DNA of 64,000 nucleotides from Rostrohypoxylon terebratum (lineage: Eukaryota > Ascomycota > Sordariomycetes > Xylariales > Hypoxylaceae). Below the pieces are notes generated by a model that ran no database searches, was not told the origin of the DNA, and saw only the letters and a list, made by a program, of their open reading frames with translations. The translations under genes and the position numbers were made by a program. Numbering within the stretch: the first letter of the stretch is position 1; each line of letters starts with the position of its first letter. The stretch covers positions 427,822 through 491,821 of the forward strand of contig MU385869.1 in assembly GCA_022497145.1 (NCBI GenBank), read 5' to 3'. This document shows positions 1-11,568 of the stretch, one piece after another.

Positions 1-2810
1 TTAACGAAGTAAGGTTAAGGGAAGGTTAAGAAGGTTAGGTGGTGTTGATCGTCTTCCTCTTAATAGGATTCGTCTCTTATACCGTTGGTTTTTTTCTCCT
101 TATTGAAGAAAAAAAATTCCTTTAGATCTTTGGCTTTGATGATACTTCTAATCCGATTATCGCGACGATATAGAAAGGCGGCAAATGACCTGTTGCGATC
201 GACTTGGCCTGTTTTTTTTTCCCTGGTTGTGGTTTGCGAGGGGACGGGACACTGGACGCAAGATGCAGGACGAGGACCGTGACCCCAGTTCCGGTTACTT
301 GAGCCTGGAGGTCCTTGATTGAATCCTCTTTTAGGAAAAAAAAAAGTTCAATGGTGGGGTGCGTCTGATAGGTGAATTTGAATTTGATAGGTGTTGTAGT
401 TACTAGGGAGGTAGTGGGTGTGTTTCTACCACAGTACGTCTTGCTAGCTCCTTTTAGAAGTGCGAGGCGTGGATAGTAGGTACATGTGCTCAGGTGGGCG
501 TATTAGAATTTAGATGGGACTCTGACTTTAAAGGGTGTCCATTACTAGCGTCCATAGGGCAAGCACGTTAACCACACTATGTTCTTAGCGCATAGTCGAC
601 ACGCCTGCTAGGCATGTTGACCCATTAGAAAGAGCGCTTTTGTCAAAATTAATAGAGTCAAACTTTCCAGTTCAGAAAGCTTTGGTAGAAATCGAGAAAG
701 CGCGATATTCCGCTACCCCGTTATGTGTATCTTCGTATCTTCACGTGCAAAGATAGGTATCCAAGTAGTATGTAAGCAGGTAAGTCACGGGGGTATTATG
801 CATGTGTATAAAATACGTGCCAAGGCCATATGTTCATGTAACCAGACCTCAATATTAACTGGCAGAATTATAAGTTCCCCAAATGTTTCTTCTTTTTTTA
901 ATGTTGAGCTCCGTTATAATGCCTTAAAATAGATCAAGGTAGATCGATGGAACGTCCCCTGAAGATGAGATTCAGTTTGGCTTAGAATTTATTATCATCT
1001 TCATAATGATGGCCGATATACATAGCTTGTTTAGCTGGCTGATATGACCAATGACCACCAAGTCGCAGAAAACGGATACCGGATGCTTAAACAGGGAAGT
1101 TGAAAGCCAACCAACTTTCGGCAGGCCTAAAAAAATCAGGGACTCGAACCTGTTCGTTCCAGGTTCCTCCAGGGGGAAGAAGTAGAGCCTTCTACAAGCA
1201 GCATGCGAAGGAACCCTCAGGCTTGGACTGGGATCTATCCAAGCTGCCCAGGCCTTTGTGTGCTGTCAGCACTATTCGTCGTAACCTGCTAACCTGCAAG
1301 GCGCCAAGTCAAACCAGAATACGAAATATGCATACGTATGAAAACTATAGTAGCTGTTAAGATGCCACGCACAATTACCATCTGTGAAACCAGCATCAAT
1401 ATCCGCGTGGTACTGAGTCAAACAGCTTCTAAAGACAACCCCTAAAGACAGTGTGAATGCAGGACAAAGGGTACGGTCAGCAAAGTCTGCAGCTTGTATC
1501 GACAGCAACGCCCCCATGCAGAGGGGGGGTACATCGACGAAATGGATGACTAGGTGTCCTTCAATGCCTCCATATCTTTCTTCGAGATGCCTAAATGTAA
1601 AGAGTTGCCAATGGCTTAGGGAACACTATAACAGAATCAAACGATCCTTTCGTAAGACATCGCCCCGCAGTCGACCTCATTATTTCTACCCCTATAGGGG
1701 CTTGTCAGCAGAAAGAAGTTCCACAGTAGAGGCCCCCAGTATCACGGAATTTGTTTTTGCTACCAAGCATGCATGTTCCACCCAGATACGGGCGACAACC
1801 AGATGACCGGGCGCTATAAGTTTGTTACAATTCTTCAAGCCACTTTGATGGCGGATGTCGTGTAACTCGGGGATCTACACAGGAGGTTAGATGACCCGCC
1901 GGCTTTAGGTAGAGCCTTGCTTAAACCATATGTGTCATAGACCTGAGGTGGTTGGGTTGCACATGTGGTGCTAGAGGTTCAAGGGCTCCAAACTCATGCA
2001 GATAACCACCCGAGATGCCGAGTCGCTGAGCAAGCGCTATTCAAGAGAGCAGCAGGGCTATATAGTTCGTCATAGAGGCGTCTGAAAGGGATTTTTTTAG
2101 GCGTATATCAAGTAATGCAGCCTGATATGTAGCCTATGTGCTCTATGTGCTCTATGCATTGAATCTTGAGCCCAGATTATGTCAATAAATTTGGCCATAA
2201 TCGGAATGCTTCAATTAGATGAGGTTTGCGCTTAATGTTACTCAACCACCAAATAGTATATGGCAGAGTAGTGAGATAGGGGGCCCAGAAGTGTGGCTTC
2301 TCACAGGACATCGATATCGATAGTAAAGTGTGTCAATCGACTATTTACCTAGAGGACAATTTACCATAGTAGCACCATGAAGCTCGTAGTGTCTTTACCT
2401 CATAGTGTCAATAAGTGCAAGGCCTGTTCAAACATTCCAAGGTCGGCAGCCAAGCCCTTCTTGTAATATCGTAGAGGTCATCTTAGATAAAGATGGCAAG
2501 AGGCCGATATATGTCCCTGTCAAATCAAGAAGATATCCGCCACCCATGCTCATTGGGGACAAATGGTCAACTCATTCCATTGACTCGATGTCAATGCAAC
2601 TAGTATGTCTCGAAGGAAATGTTTGACTAATTTCTCCATTTGAATCGACAAACCCCTAAACACTCAAGTTTGCGTACTTCATGCGAGTCGAACAGCGCAG
2701 GCGCATCATCTCGTATGAATATCGATTTCGAGAATGGAGATCTCAGCTGACGCTGCTAATGTCGTTTTGTCATATAAAAAAAGTTGGACGACGAAGTTGA
2801 CATCACTGGA
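1..2810. other. Intergenic, no supported gene
   Basis: No open frame here resembles a known family or shows a splice structure that I could extend. The first 40 bases carry four loosely spaced AGGTTA units; they are not a TTAGGG telomere array. A perfect B-box-like string lies near 1139-1152 on the minus strand, but the arms of a tRNA do not fold around it. Sequence is otherwise AT-balanced and unstructured to my reading. Confidence 0.6.
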
Positions 2811-3320
2811 TCATGGCGTGCCCGTCCCATTAGGCAAATCACCTGGCGGTTTAATTACGCCCTGCAGCTTCTCGAATGAGACTTCGACAATTTTTTTCAA
2901 GGCCTCCATCTCTTCTTCCACCGTTCCACCGAGTCCAGTACTAGCAAAGCTGATGGAATTGCCAACATAGACGGGCATCTGCGTCTTCCTAGCCAGAATC
3001 TTGGCCAATCTAGTTGTGAACTCTATTGTTGGTTCCACAGAGTAGATTGTGGTTGAAAGTGGTTGATTCGGATTATATTTCTATGATGGGGTATGTCAGT
3101 CAGTTGCATTATGAACCTGGCTCAAAAGGAAGCATACGTCGGGTAAGGCATAGACGAAAGATCCCATTGGTGCAGCATCATCTGGGTCATCCACTGCCAT
3201 TGTCGTGACGAATAAAAGTATAACCTTTGCCTTGATGGTTAGACGCAGATGAATCTTCGTGTCTAAGGACCGTGGTAAGGGGAAGGAGAGCTGTATTGGT
3301 TCATCGATGGCTGCTTCCAT
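2811..3320 (-). CDS. POC4: Proteasome assembly chaperone 4 family protein
   Basis: Probable PAC4/Poc4 (human PSMG4) chaperone, which pairs with PAC3/Irc25 and helps order the alpha ring of the 20S proteasome in the cytosol. I read two exons: 3138-3320 and 2811-3080, with a 57-bp intron (3081-3137, GTATGC...ATAG). The join is in phase 0 and gives 150 residues, close to the family size. Family features visible are the beta-strand core LSFPLPRSLDTKIHLRLTIK (residues about 10-29), the VILLFVTT strand, the signature MGSFVYALPD at the exon 1 end and, in exon 2, IYSVEPTIEF followed by TRLAKILARKTQMPVYVGNS. The start is the first ATG of exon 1. The gene stands alone, divergent from the methyltransferase at 4189. 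The family call rests on remembered conservation, not a search. Confidence 0.88.
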
Positions 3321-4188
3321 TATGCAGGCGTTTTTAGTGACAGGGGGTTAATGAGTTCAGTTGACTCTGAGTTTGTATTGTCCGAACAAGAATTCGCATA
3401 AATTCAATTGACCAAACACCGTTGAATACCTGGGAAACTTGAGATGTGTTGATTGGTTTTTCAGGGTGCTGAAATAGAGAATCGACAGTTTATAAGTGTT
3501 CACTAGGTAAGCTCTAACGTTGTCGTTTTGTTTTTCATATTTCATAGGAAGTTAGGCGGCAAGTGTGAAGTTGAGTCTATTTGGTCTATTTGATGGAAAC
3601 AGAAGTCGAACCCCACGTCCGTGGGAAAGCCCACCCACTACCTGCTACGTAGGCGGTAATTACGTATCATTGGATAGGGCCCTAAGATGGCAGCGATTTC
3701 CTGGATTTATAGGTACGTACTTCACTAGAGAAGGCACAATTGCGCGCAATTTGGACAGTCCAGACAGTCTTAACTTTACCTACCCAACCTTGAAATAATT
3801 CTATGTCCGCTAGACGGCAGTTGTAGAAGGAATCTTGAATCTTTCAACTCCTCCCATCTTCACTACATATATCAAATTGAGTGCATATTTCCGCGCTCAT
3901 TTCACCATGAGATTCGCCTAATTGCCATCTTCAATATTCTTGCAAGATGTGCTGGGGCTAGTAGAGTTGCTTTAGTTTCCTTCGATTCTTTAAAATCGTG
4001 TGCCCCTCAGCCCGGAGATATTCACCCCACCATTCTTATTGGGACTCATGACTTGGAGCTTTTCCAACTAGGTCTCGAGTCAACGATTATCTAAGTCCAT
4101 CAAATAATCGTCTTACAATTTCTTCTTTGTATACTTTTACTTATTTCCCCTTTTCTTGCCTACCAGAGCCTGTAGCCAAATCGCTGAC
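3321..4188. promoter_or_regulatory. Divergent promoter region, PAC4 / carnosine methyltransferase
   Basis: An 868-bp gap between two divergently transcribed genes, so it should hold both promoters. The 100 bases before 4189 are pyrimidine-rich (TTTACTTATTTCCCC and neighbours), typical of fungal 5' leaders. I see no other gene and no clear TATA box. Confidence 0.5.
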
Positions 4189-5624
4189 ATGGAGTCGGCG
4201 ACCCAGGCCTACGACGGTGATGATTCCCAGTGGAATGGCGTAGAAGAAAATATCGAAGACCCCGAGGAAATCAGGGTGATATTCCAAGCTCTCGATTCAT
4301 TCAGGTTAGTACACTATTAAATTGCCGAGTTGTTGAGTTAAGCACATCTTGCACCCAAGAACCCAGGAGAGGGGGCGCGGTTTTGTTTCCAGTAGGCTTC
4401 AAATATGCTGTACATTTCTTCTAAGTCGCTCACCTGCAGATTCTCCCAGCCCGTCAGATATGCTGACGAATCCAATATAGCCAATATGCAAAAACAGCCC
4501 ACCTGAACTGTACCCATCTGCGCAGACAGGCTTTTTATGCTCTCCCTCAAGCTCACTGGCAGCTGCTCAGCCAGCCTCCATTCTCATATCTAGATGTGTT
4601 GAATCGAGTAGATGATGCCATTGAGAGCAATGCAGAGCTAGCCCGCACTATTGTTAAAGTGGGCTTGCGATCCTTCGGTATGATAGAAGCTACTGCGGAT
4701 AAAGAACTCACAATGCCCGAGGATTGGTCTGGTATTGCCAAGTATAATGACTTGGATAAGGCTAGGAGCACTGTCCGACAGTTTTACCGTGACTGGTCAG
4801 CGGAAGGTGTTGTTGAACGTGACGCCTGCTACGGTCCAGTATACCGTGCGCTTGACGCTGAGAAGGTCAAATATCCTGACCGGCTACCGATGAAAGTACT
4901 AGTGCCCGGTGCTGGATTAGGACGCTTGGTCTTTGATCTCTGCTTGAATGGTTACCTCACCGAAGGTAATGAGATTTCCTACCATCAGCTGTTGGCGTCG
5001 TCGTATATCCTAAACTCTACCGAAAGAGCTGGCCAGCATACCGTCTTCCCATGGATACACTCGTTCTCTAACCACCAAAGCCGTGAAAAGCAGTTCAGAT
5101 CCTACAAGGTTCCAGATATTCACCCGCAAACCACGCTCGCAAACGCACAAGGGATTGGGTCCATGCAGATGTGTGCTGCTGACTTTCTCTGTCTATATGG
5201 GGACGAGAGTCATAAAGAAACATATGATGCTGTGACTGCCGTATTTTTCCTAGATACGGCCCCGAACTTGATTCGCTACCTCGAGGTTATCTTGCATTGT
5301 TTGAAGCCCGGAGGAGTCCTGATCAACGTCGGGCCTCTCCTCTGGCATTGGGAAAACCACGTTCCCAGCCACCACGGCTATGATGGAGATGGCGACTATG
5401 ACGAGAATAATTCCATGGGTATAGCAGACCCTGGAAGTTTCGAGCTTACTGATGATGAAGTCATCGCACTGGTAGAACGAATTGGCTTCGTCGTAGAAAA
5501 GCGAGAGGCGGGGATACACGCCCCTTACGTGCAGGATGCCGAGAGCATGCTGCAGACGTTTTACAAAGCCAGCCATTGGGTTGCGCGAAAGCCAGAAGTT
5601 AAACCTGAGGATAGCCGAATCTGA
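4189..5624 (+). CDS. Carnosine N-methyltransferase family protein
   Basis: SAM-dependent methyltransferase of the N2227/CARNMT1 family (S. cerevisiae relative YNL092W); the animal enzyme makes anserine from carnosine. I join exon 4189-4304 to 4481-5624 across a 176-bp intron (GTTAGT...ATAG, phase 2), giving 419 residues. The join restores the family N-terminus: FSQYAKTAHLNCTHLRRQAF followed by YALPQAHWQLLSQPPF and the DDAIESNAELA helix. The SAM site PGAGLGR sits at about 181-187, followed by GNEISYHQLLASSYILN, a typical family string. Later come the strand INVGPLLWHWENH and the helix DDEVIALVERIGF. The fungal substrate is not settled by sequence; fungi are not known as carnosine producers, so another histidyl peptide or protein histidine is possible. 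Without exon 1 the reading frame would start falsely at 4596. Confidence 0.93.
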
Positions 5625-5858
5625 GATGTAGGCTCCGTCTTAGAATATCTGACGTTGTAAACTGGTTTGATGAGCATTGCATCCGGAGTCTGAGTCCTCA
5701 GCTTCGCATATATCGATACCATCCGTACTTGCATTGTGGAAAAAACATTGAGGTCATCCATGCGTATGTACTTAATATTAAACAAAGCATGACAGAATGA
5801 GGACATATTTGCAAAATACCCAAATTAACTTCCTGGACACATTGATATTATACATGAA

Positions 5859-6866
5859 TCATAGCTTAGAATCCAATCCAGCTAATAACAGAGAGCCCCT
5901 GTTCCATAGAGCACCACCGTCAATTTCTATAGTCGCACCGTTAACATGTGCACCTGCCCTACTAGACAGATAGACCACCACACCAGCAATATCTTCTGGC
6001 CTTCCCAGCCTCTTGGACGGACTTAGCGAGGCATGCAAGTCCGCACCACCGGACATCTCAATCAACCCATTCGCCATCTTGGTCGGGAAGAAACCGGGGC
6101 AAATCGAGTTGACCAAAATATGTTTCGGGCCCAACTCCACGGCCAGATTCCGCCCCAAATGTATCGCGGCCGCCTTACTCGCGCTATACCCATACGTAGC
6201 TTGCTGGCCCAAGGTCCCGACTCCCAAACCGGCCGTGCTCGCCGTGATGATAACGCGGCTCGGGTCCTCGAGCGTGGCGCGCTTCTGCAGCAGCGGGGCG
6301 AACTTCTGGACCGAGAGGAAGATGGATTTCACGTTCAGGTCCATGACCTTCTGGAAGGCGGCGTCTGGGTGCGTCTCGAAGCGCTCGCCCCAGGTCGCGC
6401 CGGCGTTCGCGAATAAGATGTCGACGTGCGGCGTGTGCTTGGAGACTTGTGAGACTAGGGACTCGATGCCGGCGAGCGTGCTGCTGTCGGCGGGCACGGA
6501 GATCGCGAGGGCGCCTGGTTGAAGGTTCGGCAGCGCGTTTAGTTGGGCTACGGCCTTTTCGCAGGCGCCGGCTTTGCGGGAGGTGATGAAGACTTTGGAA
6601 CACCCGGCTTGTAAGAAGCTGGTGCGTGGGGGGGATGGTTAGCTTAGGTGTACGGAGGTCCGATTTGGGGGAATACGTTTCGTTTCTGGGGAGGAAGGGA
6701 TTGTGTGTTCTAGATAGGGTTTCTATGGATTCTATGTGTAGAAAAGGGGAACTTACGCTGAAGCTGCATTAAGACCTAGACCTCGCGAGCCGCCAGTCAC
6801 GACGGCGACCTTGCCCTTGAGGGAGAAGAGCGAGGGAAAGTCGTGGAGAGCTGTTTCGTCGGCCAT
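5859..6866 (-). CDS. Short-chain dehydrogenase/reductase (3-oxoacyl-ACP reductase-like)
   Basis: Classical SDR oxidoreductase of 289 residues, probably NADP(H)-dependent and cytosolic. Exons are 6757-6866 and 5859-6618, separated by a 138-bp intron (6619-6756, GTAAGT...CCAG, phase 2). Seen in the sequence: nucleotide motif TGGSRGLG at 24-31, stabilising NAG at about 108-110, catalytic Ser in ITAST near 164, and YSASK with Tyr near 181 and Lys near 185. The substrate-side signature CPGFFPTKMA and the C-terminal VNGATIEIDGGALW are typical of FabG/RhlG-type members, often annotated in fungi as rhamnolipid-type 3-oxoacyl reductases. The natural substrate cannot be read. No partner genes of a fatty acid or secondary metabolite pathway flank it. 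The coding strand is GC-rich between about 6150 and 6600 relative to its surroundings. Confidence 0.93.
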
Positions 6867-7467
6867 TGTTTCTGTGTCTTCTGTGTCCGGGGAAATCAAT
6901 CCTAGCCAATGAACAAGTTGGAGTTGTTGAGTTACGTTAGACGAGGAATTAAAAGGCTTGGTGACTTTATTGAACACAACAGAACACGAATCAAATGAAA
7001 TTAGATTGTTACGATCCAATTGTTTATTATTATGACAAGTTTATAGTGTATAATGGCTGACGGACAATAGGTGAATCGATGTCTTTGAATCCTGGGATTC
7101 CTATCGATAATGATGTCTAGACTCTACCTAGGTCCTAGGAGCCGAGGAGCTATTCTAGTGTAAATAGCATGGCGCTGTAACATAGTTCGGTCTCCCCGCA
7201 AAAGTTGCCGAGGTTCGTGGTATTATGATGAATCCATACCTAATCCACCGAATTTCTAGAGATTGTTTTTAGTAGAAAGCACAAATATAAGTACATTGTT
7301 CAAAAGGCATGGAATCATTACTCTCATGCAGGGAAATTTTGGACTGCGCAGAATAGGTAGATGGTCTCAATGTCCGTTGCATTGATCTGATCATCTTACT
7401 AGGTCCTTAAGTCTTATCTAGCTAGTAGCTAAGGCTTAAGCAGAGCACTCGGACAACCCTATACTGC
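6867..7467. other. Intergenic, SDR promoter and TFC1 3' region
   Basis: A 601-bp gap between two genes on the minus strand; it should hold the SDR promoter and the TFC1 terminator. It includes an ACCTAGG repeat at 7126-7139 and an AT-rich stretch with several TAGCTAG words near 7415-7435. No gene is visible. Confidence 0.5.
7126..7139. repeat. ACCTAGG heptamer repeat, two units
   Basis: The sequence reads ACCTAGGTCCTAGG, two CCTAGG cores with a 7-bp period. It is one of six such loci in the window, all outside coding exons. Confidence 0.7.
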
Positions 7468-9549
7468 CTACTCATCGTAAGCGTCTTCTGTGGGATTGTC
7501 ATCCATAATAACATCCTCCTCCTCCTCCTCCTCCTCGTCATACTCGTCTTGCTCGGTTTCGTATCCGTACCCTTTCAGATAGTCCTCGCCGTCCTCTTCT
7601 TCATCATCGTAGTCGTCCGAGTAGCCATTGTACTCTTGTACATCCCCGTCAATATCTCCATCGTCATCTTCAAGGTCGTCGATCAGGTCATCAACTTCCC
7701 AGGGATTCTCTTGCATCTCCTCTTCATCGTCTCCGCTTATTTCATCAAGACCTCCATTGCCCAAGTTGTCGCCCTCAGCGCTTGTTGCTGTACCTGCTGC
7801 AGTAGACTCGGGCTGTTGTTTCGATTTTAGAGGGCGACGAGTGCGTGGGATTCTCGTAGAATCCACGTCTGTGATGGGGCGTAAGAACGGCTCAAGAGTC
7901 AGACCTAGTGGCTTCTCGGTCTTATCGGACAACTGTTGTAGTCTCTCGGCAAGGAAGGAATTGTACAAAAAGCCTGGCTTCTGCGGATCATCATCGTCTG
8001 AGCCCATCCGGCCCCTCTTGATAGCAATCATTTTGACCTTCATGATCATCTTGATCTTAGCCCATGCACTTTTGTAATACCAGCCCGATTCGATATCGCA
8101 GTCTGTCCTCAAAGGTGCTTGGTCAAGCATATTGCGAACGAATGGATCGGTGATATCGCAAACCTGCCAGAATTTCCCGTCGGTCGAATAATCCTGCCCA
8201 TCCCAAATATGGCTTTTGCGATTAACTCTGTGGTTCCTGTTAACCTGGCCCTTTCTAACGACCTCCCACGGCACCTTCTTTGTTCCGATTATGTTTCTCT
8301 CCAATTTGAAGGCGAGTGTCTGATATATTCGGTTCTCAGGATCGGGACGAGGATCCATGCCATATTTGACAAAGGCATCTCGCCATGGTCCACCCCTAAA
8401 CTGGTACCCAACAAGCTGGAGGGCTATTCTCATAGCTGAGTCGGTGTAATTACCCGTTACGCGATTGAGGATAGCACGACGGGTCCATATAGGCCTTTCT
8501 TCCATTAATGCATGAAGCTGTCTCATGAGGGATGCTGGTATAACCATATTTGGCTCCCGCCGCGGCCTCTGCGGTACTTGGTCCATATTATGGTTGATGA
8601 AGTAGCCGTACGAGTGCTTCCTTCTCCCTTGGATGTTGATGAGTTTCTCGTTGCCTGCGTCATCTCCCTCCACCTTAGTATTAGGATTCTGCTCATAGTT
8701 GTAATTAAAACCAATGATCCTATCTGTGAAATGTGGTGGGGGAACAATTTCCTGGTTTTGTTCCGTTATCACACCGGGAGTAAACTTGATCTCCCGCAGA
8801 TTTGAGACTGAAGTAAGTGTTAGCAATTGGGATGATACTTGACGAAGTATCCTAAGGCCTATATATTACTCACCTTTCATTGGGAGTAAGTTCTCTGCGG
8901 TCTTCGTCAAGAATGAAGACTTGACATTGGCAAACTGAAAATCAGAAAGACCCCTATACCTATGAGTATCCTCGACCTTCCCGACGGCATCTATTTCGTA
9001 ATCATCGAGATTATCCTGCATCTTTCTGAGGATAGACTTGGGTCTATCACGCCGACCCGCAGAACTCACCTCACCGTCTGGGAAGGTGGCCGCCGCCCCA
9101 TTTGCGATATCAGCATCACCGGTAAATGGATCATTGCTGCCTCGCTTTCTCTTCCTGCCCGTCCGTTTGGGGACGGTTATCTTGAGTAGGATGTTGTTAG
9201 TAGCAGCGTGGTGTGACACAACGGGCTTTGACGTAGGATTATCAGGCCGAAACCACAAAGGGACCGAGGTAGGTTCCGGTGTGTCGACAAGAAGCTATCA
9301 TGGCAGGTAAGCTGAGAGCCTTGCCAGCAATACGAATAGAACAGTGATTAAGATAGGGGTTTATATTCATCATACCTTCTGGAAATCGGGATCCACTCCA
9401 AATGTATCAAGCCCTTTGTCAAGATTGATCACAACGCAAGGATGTTCTATGGCAACTATTTTTCTCTGAGGCACGTCTAATATAGGAGCATCCTCTAGAT
9501 CGTCATTTTCATATTGATCCTCGTTGGTGTGCTCATAGTCGACATCCAT
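7468..9549 (-). CDS. TFC1: Transcription factor IIIC subunit tau95 (TFC1/sfc1)
   Basis: Subunit of TFIIIC (yeast Tfc1/tau95, human GTF3C5), which contacts the A box of tRNA genes and recruits RNA polymerase III. I read three exons: 9376-9549, 8874-9294 and 7468-8807, with 81- and 66-bp introns (phases 0 and 1), giving 644 residues. Start is the ATG at 9549 (MDVDYEH). N-terminal signature: IVAIEHPCVVINLDKGLDTF, the Tau95 triple-barrel start, followed across the first intron by PLWFRPDNPTSKPVVSHH and ITVPKRTGRKRKRGS. The middle holds the winged-helix-like region RPIWTRRAILNRV and the PWRDAFVKYGMDPRPD and WQVCDI segments. The C-terminal ~90 residues are extremely acidic (runs of Asp/Glu), as in yeast Tfc1. 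Confidence 0.95.
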
Positions 9550-11568
9550 TGTATGAAGCAAGCATGCAGATTCAGAACAAATCCTTCGCTATCAAATCCA
9601 AACATATGACGTAAGTGCTTCCTCAATGTACTAATACCAAAATCTCGAGATATCCGATCGCCGTCGTATCCATAGATATTATGTATAGTCTGGTTGCTTA
9701 ACTTATGAGGTCACGGAAATGTTGTTGTTGATGAAATGCCAATACAGTACGACTACCGTGCGAGAAACCTTAGGAGTAAGAGACTTTGAGACTTTAGCTT
9801 ACTTTGTACACACCAGCAAAGTTAGAACTTGGAAGGAGGCCAGTAAAATGCTGGGCCGTGTACAGCATACACTGTAACACAACATTGAACATTGAATGTT
9901 GAATGTTCTGAGTGTCGCAATTTCCGTCACTACCGGTACATTCCTAGGTGGGGTAATTATACTTCCAAGGTTCTTATCCACTGTTAGTGGCACCTGTCAT
10001 TTGTTTAAAGACAAACCCGTGGAATTCAATTGGCATAATTCGCACCCATCCCATTCAAAACATCGTTCTCTCTCTTTTTTTTTTTCATACTACTAGTTCA
10101 ATATGTAAGGTACCTCAATCGAGGTAAGGATTGCCTGTTAGCATTTATATACCAATTTATAAAGATGCACATATTGTGATCTGGCTCCTGGTCGATATAG
10201 GTTTAACGAATTATTTGCGCTAAAAGCCATGTTGTAGCTGCAGGGAACATCGACTTTAGCTCACGAGACTTCCATGAGGACACGCTGCCCCGCCGAACTA
10301 GTACCTGATTCGACACAGCTCTGCACCACTAGACCCACAGAGCACCACTAGCACAAATCTATTATGCAACAAACTCGGGCTAAACCACACCTAGGCACAT
10401 CCCGCCAGCTGGCACCGACCGAACCCTTGCACAAAAAACACACGATGAATGCATAACACGAGCGCCCATGCGCAAAAAGAGCAAAATATTTAGGTACTTG
10501 GGGTATTACATCTTGGATGGTTAAGAAACTTCACAACATCTAGATAGGTACAATGTATTCCTCAATAGACTACTAGGTAATTCTCCGAAATGACTTGAAA
10601 AGCATTGTTTATTCAAGTCAAATTCCTTCTTACTAGTAGTATTGATTATGTACTTTAGAATCTCGTTGTTGCTGGGATACCTGTTCCGTACCGCCGCTTC
10701 CTGCTGTGTCTACTGCGTACAATTACCTACTAGTATTAGTTGAATGTAGACTCAGTGTATTATCCATGTAACACTGGGTATGGTACTGGGTACTGGATAC
10801 TCAGTGCTGTAGGCCAAACTCGAGGGTAGGTGTAGAGTACAATACAAGTACAATGAGAATATATGGTATCAAGCTACGAAGCTACGTACCTACATATGTA
10901 CATATCGCACATACTGCACCTATTACGTTATGCCGTTCCCCTTAGCCCTGGAGCCCTGGAAGATCACCAGAATGCCTAAACTCCCTGAAAGCCAACGGGT
11001 CTAACTACTTACAAGGCCTACATACCTAAGATGCAGCACAGTACTCTCTAGTAGGCCGCTTTTCTCCACCTTCCACAACGACAACTCAAACTTCATATCT
11101 GAAGTGTCCGACATTGAAATTGAACATCGACAATTCACTCGTGCCCTTCAAGCTAAGAGGCTCAATTTGAGCCATCTTACATGTAGTTATTACTATTAAT
11201 GTTCTACCTTTGAAGGTCGCTAGTCTAGTTACCTGCCCACCTTATGCGACAGCCGTACCCGCGCCGCCGTCCGTCTCTCCTTACGCCTAAATCTTGGGAC
11301 CTTTCTATTATCATTTGATTTCTTCTCTCGTCTCAAACAGACGGTGAAATTTCACTAGATAATCCTTCTACTCGATCACGCAACCTTACCCAAGTTCGAT
11401 ACCGAATTACGTTACATATTTTCGACTCCCCGGAATCCACTGTACCGACGCGTCTATCCGCATTAGCATTACTGCCGTTTCCTATACAAATCCCTTTTGA
11501 AAAAAGAGAGGTAGTAGAGAGAGTCGGGCGTCCCCACCCCACTATCAGTAGGGGTTGTGACCTACAAG
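9550..11568. promoter_or_regulatory. Divergent intergenic region, TFC1 / RTS1
   Basis: About 2 kb between divergent genes. The interval shows many short TACCTA/ACTAGTA words and a T10 run near 10076-10085. The last 350 bases before 11569 look like a transcribed leader: they become pyrimidine-rich (CCGTCTCTCCTTACG near 11270, TTTCTTCTCTCGTCTC near 11320). Short open frames present have no family resemblance. No tRNA or other RNA gene was recognised. Confidence 0.5.

Noticed and set aside
1..40. AGGTTA repetition at the window edge as telomere
   Set aside because: Only four irregular units, not TTAGGG, and housekeeping genes follow without subtelomeric elements.
1130..1165. Minus-strand AGGTTCGAGTCC string followed by a T run, like a tRNA B box and Pol III terminator
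   Set aside because: The T-arm stem pairs poorly and the bases after it cannot pair with an acceptor strand 70 bases upstream.
1453..1806. 117-codon frame in the left gap
   Set aside because: No family resemblance, irregular composition, no splice partners.
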